Shown piece after piece: positions 45,768 to 54,734 of a stretch of 64,000 nt of DNA. The DNA comes from Microbacterium oxydans (GTDB lineage Bacteria > Actinomycetota > Actinomycetes > Actinomycetales > Microbacteriaceae). A program made the position numbers and the translations under genes. The notes below the pieces were generated by a model. The model worked only from the letters and a program-made list of their open reading frames with translations, was not told the origin of the DNA and ran no database searches. The stretch covers positions 1,240,001 to 1,304,000 of the forward strand of contig NZ_CP092891.1 in NCBI RefSeq assembly GCF_026559675.1, given 5' to 3'. The number at the start of each line of letters is the position of its first letter. Positions within the stretch are counted from its first letter, which is position 1.

Positions 45768-46088
45768 GTGACGTATGTGATCGCCCTCCCGTGCGTCGAT
45801 GTCAAGGATCGCGCCTGCATCGACGAGTGCCCCGTTGACTGCATCTACGAGGGTGAACGGTCGTTGTACATCCACCCGGACGAGTGCGTGGACTGCGGCG
45901 CCTGCGAGCCGGTGTGCCCGGTCGAGGCCATCTACTACGAGGACGACCTGCCCGACGAGTGGCAGGACTACTACAAGGCCAACGTCGAGTTCTTCGACGA
46001 GATCGGCTCTCCCGGAGGCGCGGCCAAGGTCGGCGTCTACGCGTTCGACCACCCGATCATCGCCGCGCTCCCGCCGCAGGGCGAGTAG
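45768..46088 (+). CDS. fdxA: 7Fe ferredoxin
   Basis: A 106-residue ferredoxin starting at GTG 45768. It carries the two cysteine groups [19 protein letters not shown] and [17 protein letters not shown], which ligate a [3Fe-4S] and a [4Fe-4S] cluster in the 7Fe type, and the C-terminal extension [16 protein letters not shown] that is typical of actinobacterial FdxA/FdxC. It donates electrons to cytochromes P450 or other oxidoreductases. The fdxA-dapC pair is conserved in actinobacteria (Rv1177-Rv1178 in M. tuberculosis, from memory). Confidence 0.96.
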   Translation: MTYVIALPCVDVKDRACIDECPVDCIYEGERSLYIHPDECVDCGACEPVCPVEAIYYEDDLPDEWQDYYKANVEFFDEIGSPGGAAKVGVYAFDHPIIAALPPQGE

Positions 46089-46097
46089 GCGCGTTCC

Positions 46098-47210
46098 GTG
46101 AGCGTCCACGACCTCGCCGACTACCCGTGGGATGCCGTCGTCCCGTTCCGTGAGCGCGCCGCGCAGCACCCCGAGGGTCTGGTGGACCTCTCGGTCGGCT
46201 CGCCCGTCGATCCGACGCCCGAGATCATCCGTCGTGCCCTCGCCGAGGCCACCGACGCGCACGCCTACCCGCAGACGGTCGGCACGCCGACGCTGCGCGA
46301 GGCGATCGTCGACTGGTACGCACGGCGCCGGGGGGTGACCGACCTCCGGGTCGACAATGTGCTCCCCACGATCGGCTCGAAGGAGCTCGTCGCCCTGCTG
46401 CCGACACTGCTCGGGCTGGGGGAGGGCGACATCGTCGTGCACCCGCGCGTGGCGTATCCGACCTACGAGGTGGGTGCCCGTGTCGTCGGAGCGACGCCCG
46501 TGCCCGCCGACGACCCGGCCGACTGGCCGGAGGGCGCGAAGCTCATCTGGATCAACACCCCGGGCAACCCGGACGGACGCACCTGGACCGTCGACGAGCT
46601 GGCCGCGGCCGTGCGCCGCGCGCGCGAGCTCGGCGCCGTGCTCGCGAGCGATGAGTGCTACGCCGAGCTGGGCTGGGACGGCGTCTGGGCAGAGGAGCCG
46701 ATCCCGTCGATCCTCGACCCGCGGGTGACCGACGGCAGCCGCGCGAACCTGCTCAGCGTCTACTCGCTGAGCAAGCAGTCGAATCTCGCCGGGTATCGGG
46801 CGGCCTTCGTGGCCGGATGTGCGCGCATCGTGGGGGAACTGCTCACCGCACGCAAGCACCTCGGTCTGATGCCGCCCGCGCCGGTGCAGCACGCGATGGC
46901 GGTCGCGCTCGGAGACGATGAGCACGTCGCCGCGCAGAAGGCCCTGTATCGCACCCGTCGCGACGCGCTGCGACCCGCCCTGGAGGCCGCCGGCTTCCGC
47001 ATCGACGGCTCCGAGGCCGGGCTGTACCTGTGGGCGACCGAGGGGCGCGACGCCTGGGAGTCGATGGGACGGCTCGCCGACCTCGGCATCCTCGCGGGGC
47101 CCGGGCCCTTCTACGGAGCCGACTCCGGGCAGCACGTCCGCCTGGCGCTCACCGCCCCGACCGAGCGTGTTCTCGAGGCCGCTCGCCGACTCTCTGGTGG
47201 GATCCTGTAG
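46098..47210 (+). CDS. dapC: Succinyldiaminopimelate transaminase
   Basis: A 370-residue PLP aminotransferase starting at GTG 46098, 9 bases after fdxA. Family marks are DLSVGSPVDPTP, PTIGSKELVALLP, WINTPGNPDG, SDECYAELGW, and SLSKQSNLAGYRAAFVAG holding the cofactor lysine. In the succinylase branch it converts N-succinyl-2-amino-6-ketopimelate to N-succinyl-LL-diaminopimelate. The other branch genes dapD and dapE are in this window, and the fdxA-dapC order is that seen in mycobacteria. Confidence 0.93.
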   Translation: MSVHDLADYPWDAVVPFRERAAQHPEGLVDLSVGSPVDPTPEIIRRALAEATDAHAYPQTVGTPTLREAIVDWYARRRGVTDLRVDNVLPTIGSKELVALLPTLLGLGEGDIVVHPRVAYPTYEVGARVVGATPVPADDPADWPEGAKLIWINTPGNPDGRTWTVDELAAAVRRARELGAVLASDECYAELGWDGVWAEEPIPSILDPRVTDGSRANLLSVYSLSKQSNLAGYRAAFVAGCARIVGELLTARKHLGLMPPAPVQHAMAVALGDDEHVAAQKALYRTRRDALRPALEAAGFRIDGSEAGLYLWATEGRDAWESMGRLADLGILAGPGPFYGADSGQHVRLALTAPTERVLEAARRLSGGIL

Positions 47211-47250
47211 GTTCCCTCCTTGCAGACGGCATCCGTTTGGCGGATGTCAC

Positions 47251-47275
47251 AGTAGGCCTGTGTGCCTACTAGGCT
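47251..47275 (+). promoter_or_regulatory. Putative gltA promoter with operator palindrome
   Basis: AGTAGGC (47251-47257), loop CTGTGT, GCCTACT (47264-47270), overlapping TAGGCT (47270-47275) that could be the -10 box. A leader of about 120 bases follows. The overlap suggests repressor control of citrate synthase; the regulator is unknown. Confidence 0.5.
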
Positions 47276-47399
47276 GTAAAGGCGATTCGGTCGTGACCCG
47301 ACCTGGTGCCTCAGCGCCGAGAGATCGCCAGTTCCGACTTGATCAAGATCTTGTCCGACACACCGCGACGCGCGGGGCGGACACCAGGAGGAGGTCCGC

Positions 47400-48689
47400 G
47401 TGAGCGCAGCGGCAGACCAGACGGCGAAGCTGACGATCGGCGAGACGACCGCCGAATTCCCGGTGCTGCGCGGCACGGCAGGGCATGACAGCATCGACTT
47501 CTCGACGCTGACCCGGCAGACCGGGTACACGGGGCTCGACTACGGCTTCGTCAACACCGCCTCCACGAAGTCCGAGATCACCTTCATCGACGGTGACAAG
47601 GGCATCCTGCGCTATCGCGGATATCCGATCGAGCAGCTGGCGGGATCGACCAGCTACCTCGAGGTGGCCTGGCTCCTCATCTACGGCGAGCTGCCCTCCG
47701 CCTCCGAGCTCGCGGAGTTCGACGAGAAGATCCGTCGTCACACGCTGCTCCACGAAGATCTCAAGCGCTTCTTCTCGGCCCTGCCGCACACGGCGCACCC
47801 GATGTCGGTGCTGTCCTCGGCCGTCGCCGCGCTCTCCACCTACTACGAGGGCCAGACCGACCCGCACAACCCCGAGCACGTCGAGCTGAACATGGTGCGC
47901 ATGCTCGCCAAGCTCCCGGTGATCGCGGCCTACGCGCACAAGAAGAGCGTCGGCCAGGCGTTCCTCTACCCGGACAACTCGCTGAGCTTCGTCGACAACT
48001 TCCTCAAGCTGAACTTCGGTGTGCACAGCGAGGAGTACGAGGTCAACCCGGTGATGTCGAAGGCTCTCGAGCTGCTCCTCATCCTGCACGAAGACCACGA
48101 GCAGAACGCCTCCACCTCGACCGTCCGCCTCGTGGGCTCCACGGGAGCGAACCAGTTCGCCTCGGTGTCCGCCGGCATCCAGGCGCTCTCCGGCCCGCTG
48201 CACGGTGGGGCGAACGAGGCCGTGCTGACGATGCTGGGTCAGATCCGCGACTCGGGCCAGAGCGTCTCGCGCTTCGTCGAGCGGGTGAAGAACAAGGAAG
48301 AGGGCGTGAAGCTGATGGGCTTCGGGCACCGGGTCTACAAGAACTACGATCCGCGCGCCAAGCTCGTCAAGGATGCGGCCGACGAGGTCCTCTCCTCGCT
48401 GGGCGTCACCGACCCGCTGCTCGACCTCGCCAAGGAGCTCGAGGAGCTGGCGCTGGCCGACGACTACTTCCGTGAGCGTCGCCTGTACCCGAACGTCGAC
48501 TTCTACACCGGCGTGATCTACAAGGCGATGGGCTTCCCGACCCGCATGTTCACCGTGCTGTTCGCGATCGGTCGTCTTCCGGGCTGGCTCGCGCAGTGGC
48601 GTGAGCTGCAGCTCGACCCGCAGACCAAGATCGGCCGCCCGCAGCAGCTGTACACCGGATCGCCCGAGCGCTCGTTCCCGACCCGCTAG
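47400..48689 (+). CDS. gltA: Citrate synthase
   Basis: A 429-residue enzyme starting at GTG 47400 with GGAGGAGG upstream. It condenses oxaloacetate and acetyl-CoA to citrate. Active-site residues are in GPLHGGANEAV (His), FGHRVYKNYDPRAK (His and Arg) and the later DFYTGVIYKAMGF (Asp). VELNMVRMLAKLPVIAAYAHKK marks the type II (hexameric) group. Length and start are normal for actinobacterial GltA. Confidence 0.97.
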   Translation: MSAAADQTAKLTIGETTAEFPVLRGTAGHDSIDFSTLTRQTGYTGLDYGFVNTASTKSEITFIDGDKGILRYRGYPIEQLAGSTSYLEVAWLLIYGELPSASELAEFDEKIRRHTLLHEDLKRFFSALPHTAHPMSVLSSAVAALSTYYEGQTDPHNPEHVELNMVRMLAKLPVIAAYAHKKSVGQAFLYPDNSLSFVDNFLKLNFGVHSEEYEVNPVMSKALELLLILHEDHEQNASTSTVRLVGSTGANQFASVSAGIQALSGPLHGGANEAVLTMLGQIRDSGQSVSRFVERVKNKEEGVKLMGFGHRVYKNYDPRAKLVKDAADEVLSSLGVTDPLLDLAKELEELALADDYFRERRLYPNVDFYTGVIYKAMGFPTRMFTVLFAIGRLPGWLAQWRELQLDPQTKIGRPQQLYTGSPERSFPTR

Positions 48690-48711
48690 GGGAGGGGCGG
48701 CGACGCGTGCC

Positions 48712-49344
48712 TCACACGGTCGCCGCGTCTGCCGTCTGTTCGCCGACCACGTCGAGCACCAGCTGCAGCTTGGTCTGGAAGGTGCATTCCAGCAGTTCCG
48801 TCGTCGCTTCGTCGGCGCCGTAGTGCTCCGGCAGGCGCAGTCCGAGCAGCGTGTTGAGGAGCATCCCCTCGGCGAGGAACGTGCGCACCTCCTCCGGTGC
48901 GAAGCCGGCGTCGTCCCGCAGCATGCGGTAGATCTTGAGGAAGTCCGCGCGGGCCCGTTCGCCGATGACGGCATCGTGCCCCATGCTGAACGCCTGCATG
49001 AGCGAGAGCAGGATCCCGCGGTCCTCGACCAGGTTCACGTACGCGGAGCCGAGCCTTCTGCCCAGCTCGCGGTCGGGTGAGCCGGACGTGCTCTTCCACT
49101 CCGCGATCACCGCGGAGAAGGTGTCGAGCAGCTTGCCGCTCGCGCGGGCCAGGACCTCGACGAACAGCGTCTCCTTGGTCCCGAACATCCGCACCACGTA
49201 GGGCTGGCTGATGCCCGCCGCCTTGGCGATCTGATCGGTGGTGGCGCCGAAGTAGCCGCGCTCGCCGAACACCAGGCTCGCCGCGGCGAGGATCTGCTCC
49301 CGACGCTCGGCTGCCGGGATGCGTTCGCTCTGCTTCTCGTTCAC
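48712..49344 (-). CDS. TetR-family transcriptional regulator
   Basis: A 210-residue regulator starting at GTG 49344. The HTH spans about 12-60: EQILAAASLVFGERGYFGATTDQIAKAAGISQPYVVRMFGTKETLF. The C-terminal helical domain (about 75-205) is the variable ligand pocket. The TAACCT box lies about 13 bases upstream, and the operator palindrome lies in the shared promoter with the divergent MFS gene at 49417, so it most likely represses that pump and itself, releasing DNA when the pump substrate binds. Confidence 0.94.
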   Translation of the reverse strand: MNEKQSERIPAAERREQILAAASLVFGERGYFGATTDQIAKAAGISQPYVVRMFGTKETLFVEVLARASGKLLDTFSAVIAEWKSTSGSPDRELGRRLGSAYVNLVEDRGILLSLMQAFSMGHDAVIGERARADFLKIYRMLRDDAGFAPEEVRTFLAEGMLLNTLLGLRLPEHYGADEATTELLECTFQTKLQLVLDVVGEQTADAATV

Positions 49345-49353
49345 GCTTGACAG

Positions 49354-49402
49354 GTTATCAGTTGATTACTACTCTTCGAGAGGTCAGTAATCATTCAATA
49401 AC
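49354..49402. promoter_or_regulatory. TetR operator between divergent tetR and MFS genes
   Basis: TGATTACT (49363-49370) and AGTAATCA (49386-49393) are a perfect inverted pair, flanked by GTTAT and ATAAC that extend it to GTTATCAGTTGATTACT versus AGTAATCATTCAATAAC (13 of 17 match). The region is AT-rich, unlike the genome, as expected for a promoter-operator. It controls both genes. Confidence 0.75.
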
Positions 49403-49416
49403 AACAAGGGGCTCTC

Positions 49417-50868
49417 ATGACCCGAACCACCCGACGTCTTCCCGTCTGGTTGACGATCGTCGCGGCGTCGCTGCCGATGTTCATGGCGACGCTCGACAAC
49501 CTCGTCGTCACCGGCGCGCTCCCGGTCATCTCCCGCGAACTCGATGCGTCCATCGAGGAGCTGCAGTGGGTCATCAACGCGTACACCCTCAGCTTCGCCA
49601 CCTTCATGCTGCTCGCGGTGGGGCTGGGGGACCGCTTCGGTCGTCGCACCGTCTTCCTGGCCGGCATCGCCGTGTTCACGCTCGCGTCCGCGGGTGCTGC
49701 GCTCGCGACCGAGCCCTCGATCCTCATCCTCGCCCGGGCGATCCAGGGCGTCGGCGCGGCGGCGCTCATGCCCCTGTCGCTGACCCTCCTCGTCGGCAGC
49801 GTCTCGGAGCGTCTGCGACCGGCCGCGATCGGCATCTGGGGAGGCGTGGCCGGACTCGGCGTCGCCACCGGGCCGCTCATCGGAGGCGCGGTGATCGAGG
49901 GGTGGAACTGGCAGACGATCTTCTGGCTCAATGTCCCGGTCGGCATCCTCGCCGTGCCGCTCGTCCTGCTCGCGCTGCCCAACAGCTTCGGCGCCCGTGT
50001 TCGCGCGGACCTGGTCGGCCTCCTGCTGGCCGGCCCCGGCGTGCTGGGCGTCGTCTACGGGATCGTCCGCGGCAACGACGCGGGGTGGGACAGCCTCGAG
50101 GTGGTCGGGGCATTGGCGGCGGGTGCTCTGCTGCTGGTGGGCTTCGTCATCTGGGAGGGCCGCACCGCGCATCCGCTGCTGCCGCTGCGCCTGTTCCGCG
50201 ACCGCAGCTTCACGGTGGCGAACCTCGTGGGTGTGACCTTCAGCTTCGGGATCTTCGGTGCGGTCTTCATCCTGATCCAGTTCCTCCAGGTGGTGCAGGG
50301 GCACACACCGCTCGAGGCCGGGATCATGACCATGCCGTGGACCCTGGCGCCCATGGTCGTCGCGCCGCTCACGGGGCTGCTGTCGCCGCGAACGGGCACG
50401 CGCCTCCCGATCCTCCTGGGCCTGACGATGCTCGCCGTCGCGCTCGGGTGGATCGCGCTCACGCTCTCGGCGACGCTCGAGTACTCGGGCATGTGGCCGC
50501 CCTTCCTGCTGGCCGGGATCGGCATGGGGCTCGTGTTCGCACCGAGCTCCACGGCCGTGCTCGTCAACATGCGCCCGGACGATCATGCCAAGGCGTCCGG
50601 CACCAACTCGACGCTGCGCGAGATCGGGGTCGCTCTCGGCATCGCGGTGCTGACGGCGGTGTTCGTCGGTGCAGGTGGCACCCTCACCCCGAGCGGCTAC
50701 GTCGACGCGGCCGTCCCGGCGATCTGGGTCGGCGCGGGCGTGCTCGCCCTGGCCGCCGTGATCTCCGTCGCGCTCCCCTCGGGTATCCGCCGTCTGCGCC
50801 CTGCTGCGGCCGAGGACACCGGTGCGGACGACTCGTCGGAGCGGGTGGAGAAGCCCGTGTCCGTCTGA
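49417..50868 (+). CDS. MFS multidrug transporter, DHA2 type
   Basis: A 483-residue pump starting at ATG 49417, 72 bases from the divergent tetR start. Motif MATLDNLVVTGALPVISREL is in TM1, then GLGDRFGRRTVF (the MFS GDRFGRR loop), ARAIQGVGAAALMPLSLTLL and motif C GLGVATGPLIGGAVIEGWNW. About 14 helices. Drug or dye export in exchange for protons is expected; the inducer is probably the ligand of the TetR regulator. Confidence 0.93.
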   Translation: MTRTTRRLPVWLTIVAASLPMFMATLDNLVVTGALPVISRELDASIEELQWVINAYTLSFATFMLLAVGLGDRFGRRTVFLAGIAVFTLASAGAALATEPSILILARAIQGVGAAALMPLSLTLLVGSVSERLRPAAIGIWGGVAGLGVATGPLIGGAVIEGWNWQTIFWLNVPVGILAVPLVLLALPNSFGARVRADLVGLLLAGPGVLGVVYGIVRGNDAGWDSLEVVGALAAGALLLVGFVIWEGRTAHPLLPLRLFRDRSFTVANLVGVTFSFGIFGAVFILIQFLQVVQGHTPLEAGIMTMPWTLAPMVVAPLTGLLSPRTGTRLPILLGLTMLAVALGWIALTLSATLEYSGMWPPFLLAGIGMGLVFAPSSTAVLVNMRPDDHAKASGTNSTLREIGVALGIAVLTAVFVGAGGTLTPSGYVDAAVPAIWVGAGVLALAAVISVALPSGIRRLRPAAAEDTGADDSSERVEKPVSV

Positions 50869-50894
50869 CGCGACTCCCGTTCCGGACACACGAA

Positions 50895-50933
50895 AGCGCC
50901 CCTGGTCATGCGAGATGCATGACCAGGGGCGCT
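50895..50933. terminator. Bidirectional terminator between MFS and DEAD-box genes
   Basis: AGCGCCCCTGGTCATGC (50895-50911), loop GAGAT, and the exact complement (50917-50933): a perfect 17-bp stem between two converging genes. It can end transcription in both directions. Confidence 0.88.
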
Positions 50934-50970
50934 GTGTCGAAAGGGGCCGGATATGCCCGGGGCTGCGAGG

Positions 50971-52356
50971 TCAGCGACCCTGCGAGCTGCGGCCGCCGCC
51001 CTGGCGCTGGCCGCTCTGCGTGGAGTAGCCACCGCCCTGGCCGGCTCCGGAGCCACCGGAGCGCGGACGGCGACGACGACGCGACGGCGGGTTGGCCGCC
51101 CCGTTCTTCTCGCCACCGGCGGGGCGCTGCTTCGAGGACTGACGCTGCTGCTGCTGCGGAGCCTGCACGGGAGCGGGGCGCACGTGCGGTGCGCGCTCCG
51201 GAACCAGAGCGGTCACGGCGGCCGTGGTCACATCTTCCAGTGGGGCCGTGATGGCGGCCTTGCGGAGGAGATCCTTGACGTCGCGACGCTGCTCGGGGAG
51301 CACGACGGTCACGACGGTTCCGGCGGCACCGGCACGCGCCGTGCGGCCCGAGCGGTGCAGGTACGCCTTGTGCTCGACCGGCGGGTCGACGTGGACGACG
51401 AGGTCGACGTTGTCGACGTGCACGCCGCGGGCGGCGACGTCGGTCGCGACCAGCACGCGGACTCCACCGTCTTCGGGAGCGGCGGAGAAGGCGCCGAGGT
51501 TGCGCTCGCGAGCGTTCTGCGAGAGGTTGCCGTGCAGATCGACGGCCGGGATGCCCGCGGCGGTGAGCTGCTTCGCGAGCTTCTTCGCCTGGTGCTTGGT
51601 GCGGGTGAAGAGGATGCGACGGCCGGTGCCCGAGGCGAGCTCGCGCACGAGGGCGGTCTTGTTGTCGGTGGAGTCGACGACGAGCACGCGGTGCGTCATC
51701 TCGCCGACCGGCACGCTCTCCTCGTCGACCTCGTGGCTGACCGCGTTCGAGAGGAAGCGGCGCGCGAGGGTGTCGATGCCGCGGTCCAGCGTGGCGCTGA
51801 ACAGCAGGCGCTGGCCACCCGCGGGGGTCGCCGTGAGGATGCGCGTGACACCAGGGAGGAAGCCGAGGTCGGCCATGTGGTCGGCCTCGTCCAGCACGGT
51901 GACCTCGATCGCGCTGAGGCGGACGACCTGCTGCTTCATCAGGTCTTCGAGTCGACCGGGGCAGGCGACGACGATGTCGACGCCGCCGCGCAGCGCCTGC
52001 TCCTGCGGACGCTGGCTGACGCCGCCGAAGACGGTGGTGACGCGGAGGCCGGCGGCCTCGGCGAGCGGTGCGATGGTCGCGGCGATCTGCGTCGCGAGCT
52101 CACGGGTGGGAGCGAGGACGAGTCCGCGCGGAAGGCCGGCGCGACGCTGGCCGCCGGACGCGGCGAGGCGCGCGACGAGCGGCAGGGCGAAGGCGATGGT
52201 CTTGCCGCTTCCGGTGCGTCCGCGACCGAGGAGGTCGCGACCCGCGAGGGAATCGGGAAGGGTATCGCGCTGGATGGCGAACGCCTCGGTCTTGCCGGAA
52301 TCGGCGAGAACGGCGGCGAGCTCAGCGGGAACGCCGAGTTCGAGGAAAGTAGACAT
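50971..52356 (-). CDS. DEAD-box RNA helicase
   Basis: A 461-residue helicase starting at ATG 52356. Q motif FAIQRDTLPDSL, Walker A GRTGSGKT, PTRELA, VLDEADHMADLGF (DEAD), FSATLD, and in domain 2 TDVAARGVHV and HRSGRTARAG. From about residue 380 a basic, Gln/Ser/Gly/Arg-rich tail (QQQQRQSSKQRP, RRRRRPRSGG, RQGGGRSSQG) likely binds RNA. Similar helicases act in ribosome assembly and cold adaptation, remodelling structured RNA. It has a long leader at 52357-52556. Confidence 0.94.
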   Translation of the reverse strand: MSTFLELGVPAELAAVLADSGKTEAFAIQRDTLPDSLAGRDLLGRGRTGSGKTIAFALPLVARLAASGGQRRAGLPRGLVLAPTRELATQIAATIAPLAEAAGLRVTTVFGGVSQRPQEQALRGGVDIVVACPGRLEDLMKQQVVRLSAIEVTVLDEADHMADLGFLPGVTRILTATPAGGQRLLFSATLDRGIDTLARRFLSNAVSHEVDEESVPVGEMTHRVLVVDSTDNKTALVRELASGTGRRILFTRTKHQAKKLAKQLTAAGIPAVDLHGNLSQNARERNLGAFSAAPEDGGVRVLVATDVAARGVHVDNVDLVVHVDPPVEHKAYLHRSGRTARAGAAGTVVTVVLPEQRRDVKDLLRKAAITAPLEDVTTAAVTALVPERAPHVRPAPVQAPQQQQRQSSKQRPAGGEKNGAANPPSRRRRRPRSGGSGAGQGGGYSTQSGQRQGGGRSSQGR

Positions 52357-52556
52357 GCAGAAACTCCGTCAGCGCACGAGTGAACGGCGCGAGATAGGGG
52401 GTGAGGTGGGCGACGGCGCAGGAATTGCGCATCGGTTCGCCGTTCGAAAGGCCAGCTATAGCTGGTGATGGGAGCAGTTCGCTCGCTTCGGTCCTCGGAG
52501 ACCCCGTGACGACGACGATGTTGCGGGACCGGCGGTGCAGCAACGGTGTCAGTCTA
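52357..52556 (-). promoter_or_regulatory. Promoter and long leader of the DEAD-box gene
   Basis: On the minus strand TAGACT (52556-52551) is a -10 candidate, giving a leader of about 190 bases before ATG 52356. It contains CCAGCTATAGCTGG, a perfect 14-base palindrome near 52451-52464. Long leaders are typical of cold-inducible helicase genes. The stretch from 52557 to 52647 before dapD shows nothing else I can name. Confidence 0.45.
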
Positions 52557-52647
52557 CCAGTGCACGCATGCCGTCGGCTGCATGCCCCCTGCGTGCGCGG
52601 GTCGCGGGCACCGCGGAACGCCGCGCCGAGCGCCGCTCACACCGTGG

Positions 52648-53595
52648 TCAGGCGTGCAGCGCCTCGTTCAGCGTCACGCCCACGCCGGCTCGGCGCACGG
52701 CTTCGACGGCACCGCTCAGCGAGTTCCGGCGGAAGAGCAGTCCGTCCTGGCCGGACAGCTCCGCGCCCTTCACGGTCCGGCGTCCGCCGTCGGCCGTCAC
52801 CGGGCCGTCGGCGAGCACGATCTTGGTGCCGGCCGTCACGTAGAGACCCGCCTCGACGATGCAGTCGTCGCCGAGCGAGATGCCGATGCCGGCGTTCGCT
52901 CCGAGCAGGGTGCGCGCGCCGATCGACACGCGGTGCGTGCCGCCACCGGAGAGCGTGCCCATGATGGAGGAGCCGCCGCCGATGTCGCTGCCGTCGCCGA
53001 CGACGACGCCCTGCGAGATGCGCCCCTCGACCATCGAGGCGCCGAGCGTGCCGGCGTTGAAGTTCACGAAGCCCTCGTGCATGACGGTCGTGCCGGGGGA
53101 GAGGTGGGCACCCAGACGGACGCGCGAGGCATCCGCGATCCGCACGCCGGCGGGCTGCACGTAGTCGGTCAGCCGCGGGAACTTGTCGAGGCCCTGCACC
53201 TGGATGCCGGCGCGCTGGAGCTGGGGGCGCAGCCGCGCCGCGTCGTCGGGGAGGACGGGCCCGGCGTTCGTCCAGGCGACGTTCGGGAGGTGTCCGAAGA
53301 TGCCGTCGAGGTTGAGCTCGTTGGGGCGCACGACGAGGTGCGAGAGCGCATGCAGTCGGAGGTACGCGTCGGCGGTGGAGGCCGGGGCGTCGTCCAGGTC
53401 GATCTGCAGCTGCACGACCTCGGTGCGCACGTTGCGTCGCTCATCGGGACCGGCGAGGGCTTCCAGCTCCGCTACGGCGGCCGCGTCGGCGCTGCCCGAT
53501 CCGGACCGGACCTCGGGGTACCAGGCATCGAGGACCGTGCCGTCTCCGGCGATCGTGGTCAGTCCGATGGCCCATACCGTGCGCGCGTCGCTCAT
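52648..53595 (-). CDS. dapD: 2,3,4,5-tetrahydropyridine-2,6-dicarboxylate N-succinyltransferase
   Basis: A 315-residue enzyme starting at ATG 53595. It succinylates tetrahydrodipicolinate, opening the succinylase branch to lysine and the cell-wall diaminopimelate. The C-terminal half is a left-handed beta helix with hexapeptide repeats ([68 protein letters not shown]). The actinobacterial DapD group has this longer N-terminus (VWAIGLTTI...). It is divergent from dapE, as in M. tuberculosis Rv1201c-Rv1202. Confidence 0.95.
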   Translation of the reverse strand: MSDARTVWAIGLTTIAGDGTVLDAWYPEVRSGSGSADAAAVAELEALAGPDERRNVRTEVVQLQIDLDDAPASTADAYLRLHALSHLVVRPNELNLDGIFGHLPNVAWTNAGPVLPDDAARLRPQLQRAGIQVQGLDKFPRLTDYVQPAGVRIADASRVRLGAHLSPGTTVMHEGFVNFNAGTLGASMVEGRISQGVVVGDGSDIGGGSSIMGTLSGGGTHRVSIGARTLLGANAGIGISLGDDCIVEAGLYVTAGTKIVLADGPVTADGGRRTVKGAELSGQDGLLFRRNSLSGAVEAVRRAGVGVTLNEALHA

Positions 53596-53648
53596 GCTTC
53601 CACGCTAGCGCGCCCGACGCCGGTCGACGTCACGCATGACGGGGTAAG

Positions 53649-53654
53649 TAGGCT
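53649..53654 (+). promoter_or_regulatory. -10 box of a leaderless dapE transcript
   Basis: TAGGCT at -12 to -7 relative to ATG 53661. No Shine-Dalgarno sequence precedes the ATG. Confidence 0.5.
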
Positions 53655-53660
53655 TGACCC

Positions 53661-54734
53661 ATGGTGCTCGATCTGACCGCGTCCTCCGTCGACCTCACCC
53701 GTGCGATCTGCGACATCCCGAGCGTGTCGGGTGACGAGAAGACGCTGGCCGATGCGATCGAGGAGGCGATCACCCCGCTCGCCCATCTCGAGGTCTTCCG
53801 TCATGGCAACACCATCGTCGCCCGCACGGATCGCGGCCGGGCGCAGCGCGTCGCCATCGCCGGACACATCGACACCGTGTCGATCAACGAGAACCTCCCC
53901 ACCCGCGACATCGAGATCGACGGCGTCCCGTACCTGTGGGGCCGGGGAACGGTCGACATGAAGGCGGGCACCGCCGTGCAGCTCAAGCTCGCCGCCGAGC
54001 TCACCGATCCCGCGATCGACATCACCTGGATGTGGTACGACAACGAGGAGATCGAGGCGTCGAAGAACGGCCTCGGACTGCTGGCCGCCGTGCGTCCCGA
54101 TCTGTTCCAGGCGGACTTCGCGATCCTGGGCGAGCCGTCCAACGGCGAGGTCGAGGGCGGATGCAACGGCACGCTGCGGGCGATCGTCCGCACGACCGGC
54201 GTCCGTGCGCACAGCGCCCGTGCGTGGATCGGCGAGAACGCGATCCACCGTGCGGCGCCGATCCTCACCCGCCTCGCGGAATACCGCGCCAAGGAGGTCC
54301 TCGTCGAGGGACTGCTGTACCGCGAGAGCCTCAGCGCCGTGCGCATCGCCGGTGGCGTCGCGGGGAACGTCATCCCGGATGCGTGCGAGGTCGAGGTGAA
54401 CTACCGGTTCGCTCCGAGCAAGTCCGCCGCCGACGCCGAGGCCCACCTCCGCAGCGTCCTGGCCGGTTTCGACATCGAGATCACGGATGCCGCCGAGGGC
54501 GCTCGTCCCGGACTGGACGCCGAGATCGCCACGCAGTTCGTGGCGGCCGTCGGCGCGGAACCCCGTCCGAAGTACGGGTGGACCGATGTCGCGCGCTTCT
54601 CCGCGCTCGGGATCCCGGCGGTGAACTACGGCCCCGGCGACCCGCACCTCGCTCACCACGACGAGGAGCGCGTGCCGCTCGCGCAGATCGACGCCGTGGA
54701 GCGGGGCCTGCGCGCATGGCTCACCTCGCACTGA
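53661..54734 (+). CDS. dapE: Succinyl-diaminopimelate desuccinylase
   Basis: A 357-residue M20-type metallohydrolase that removes succinate to give LL-diaminopimelate. Zinc-site motifs are AGHIDTVS, GRGTVDMKAG (the Asp bridging the two metals), NEEIEAS (catalytic Glu) and GEPSNGEVEGGCNG; the dimerisation domain (ARTTGVRAHSAR) sits between. The late His is in DPHLAHHDEERV. It is divergent from dapD by 65 bases and shares the branch with dapC in this window. Its 3' end overlaps the glycosyltransferase gene by 19 bases. Confidence 0.95.
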   Translation: MVLDLTASSVDLTRAICDIPSVSGDEKTLADAIEEAITPLAHLEVFRHGNTIVARTDRGRAQRVAIAGHIDTVSINENLPTRDIEIDGVPYLWGRGTVDMKAGTAVQLKLAAELTDPAIDITWMWYDNEEIEASKNGLGLLAAVRPDLFQADFAILGEPSNGEVEGGCNGTLRAIVRTTGVRAHSARAWIGENAIHRAAPILTRLAEYRAKEVLVEGLLYRESLSAVRIAGGVAGNVIPDACEVEVNYRFAPSKSAADAEAHLRSVLAGFDIEITDAAEGARPGLDAEIATQFVAAVGAEPRPKYGWTDVARFSALGIPAVNYGPGDPHLAHHDEERVPLAQIDAVERGLRAWLTSH

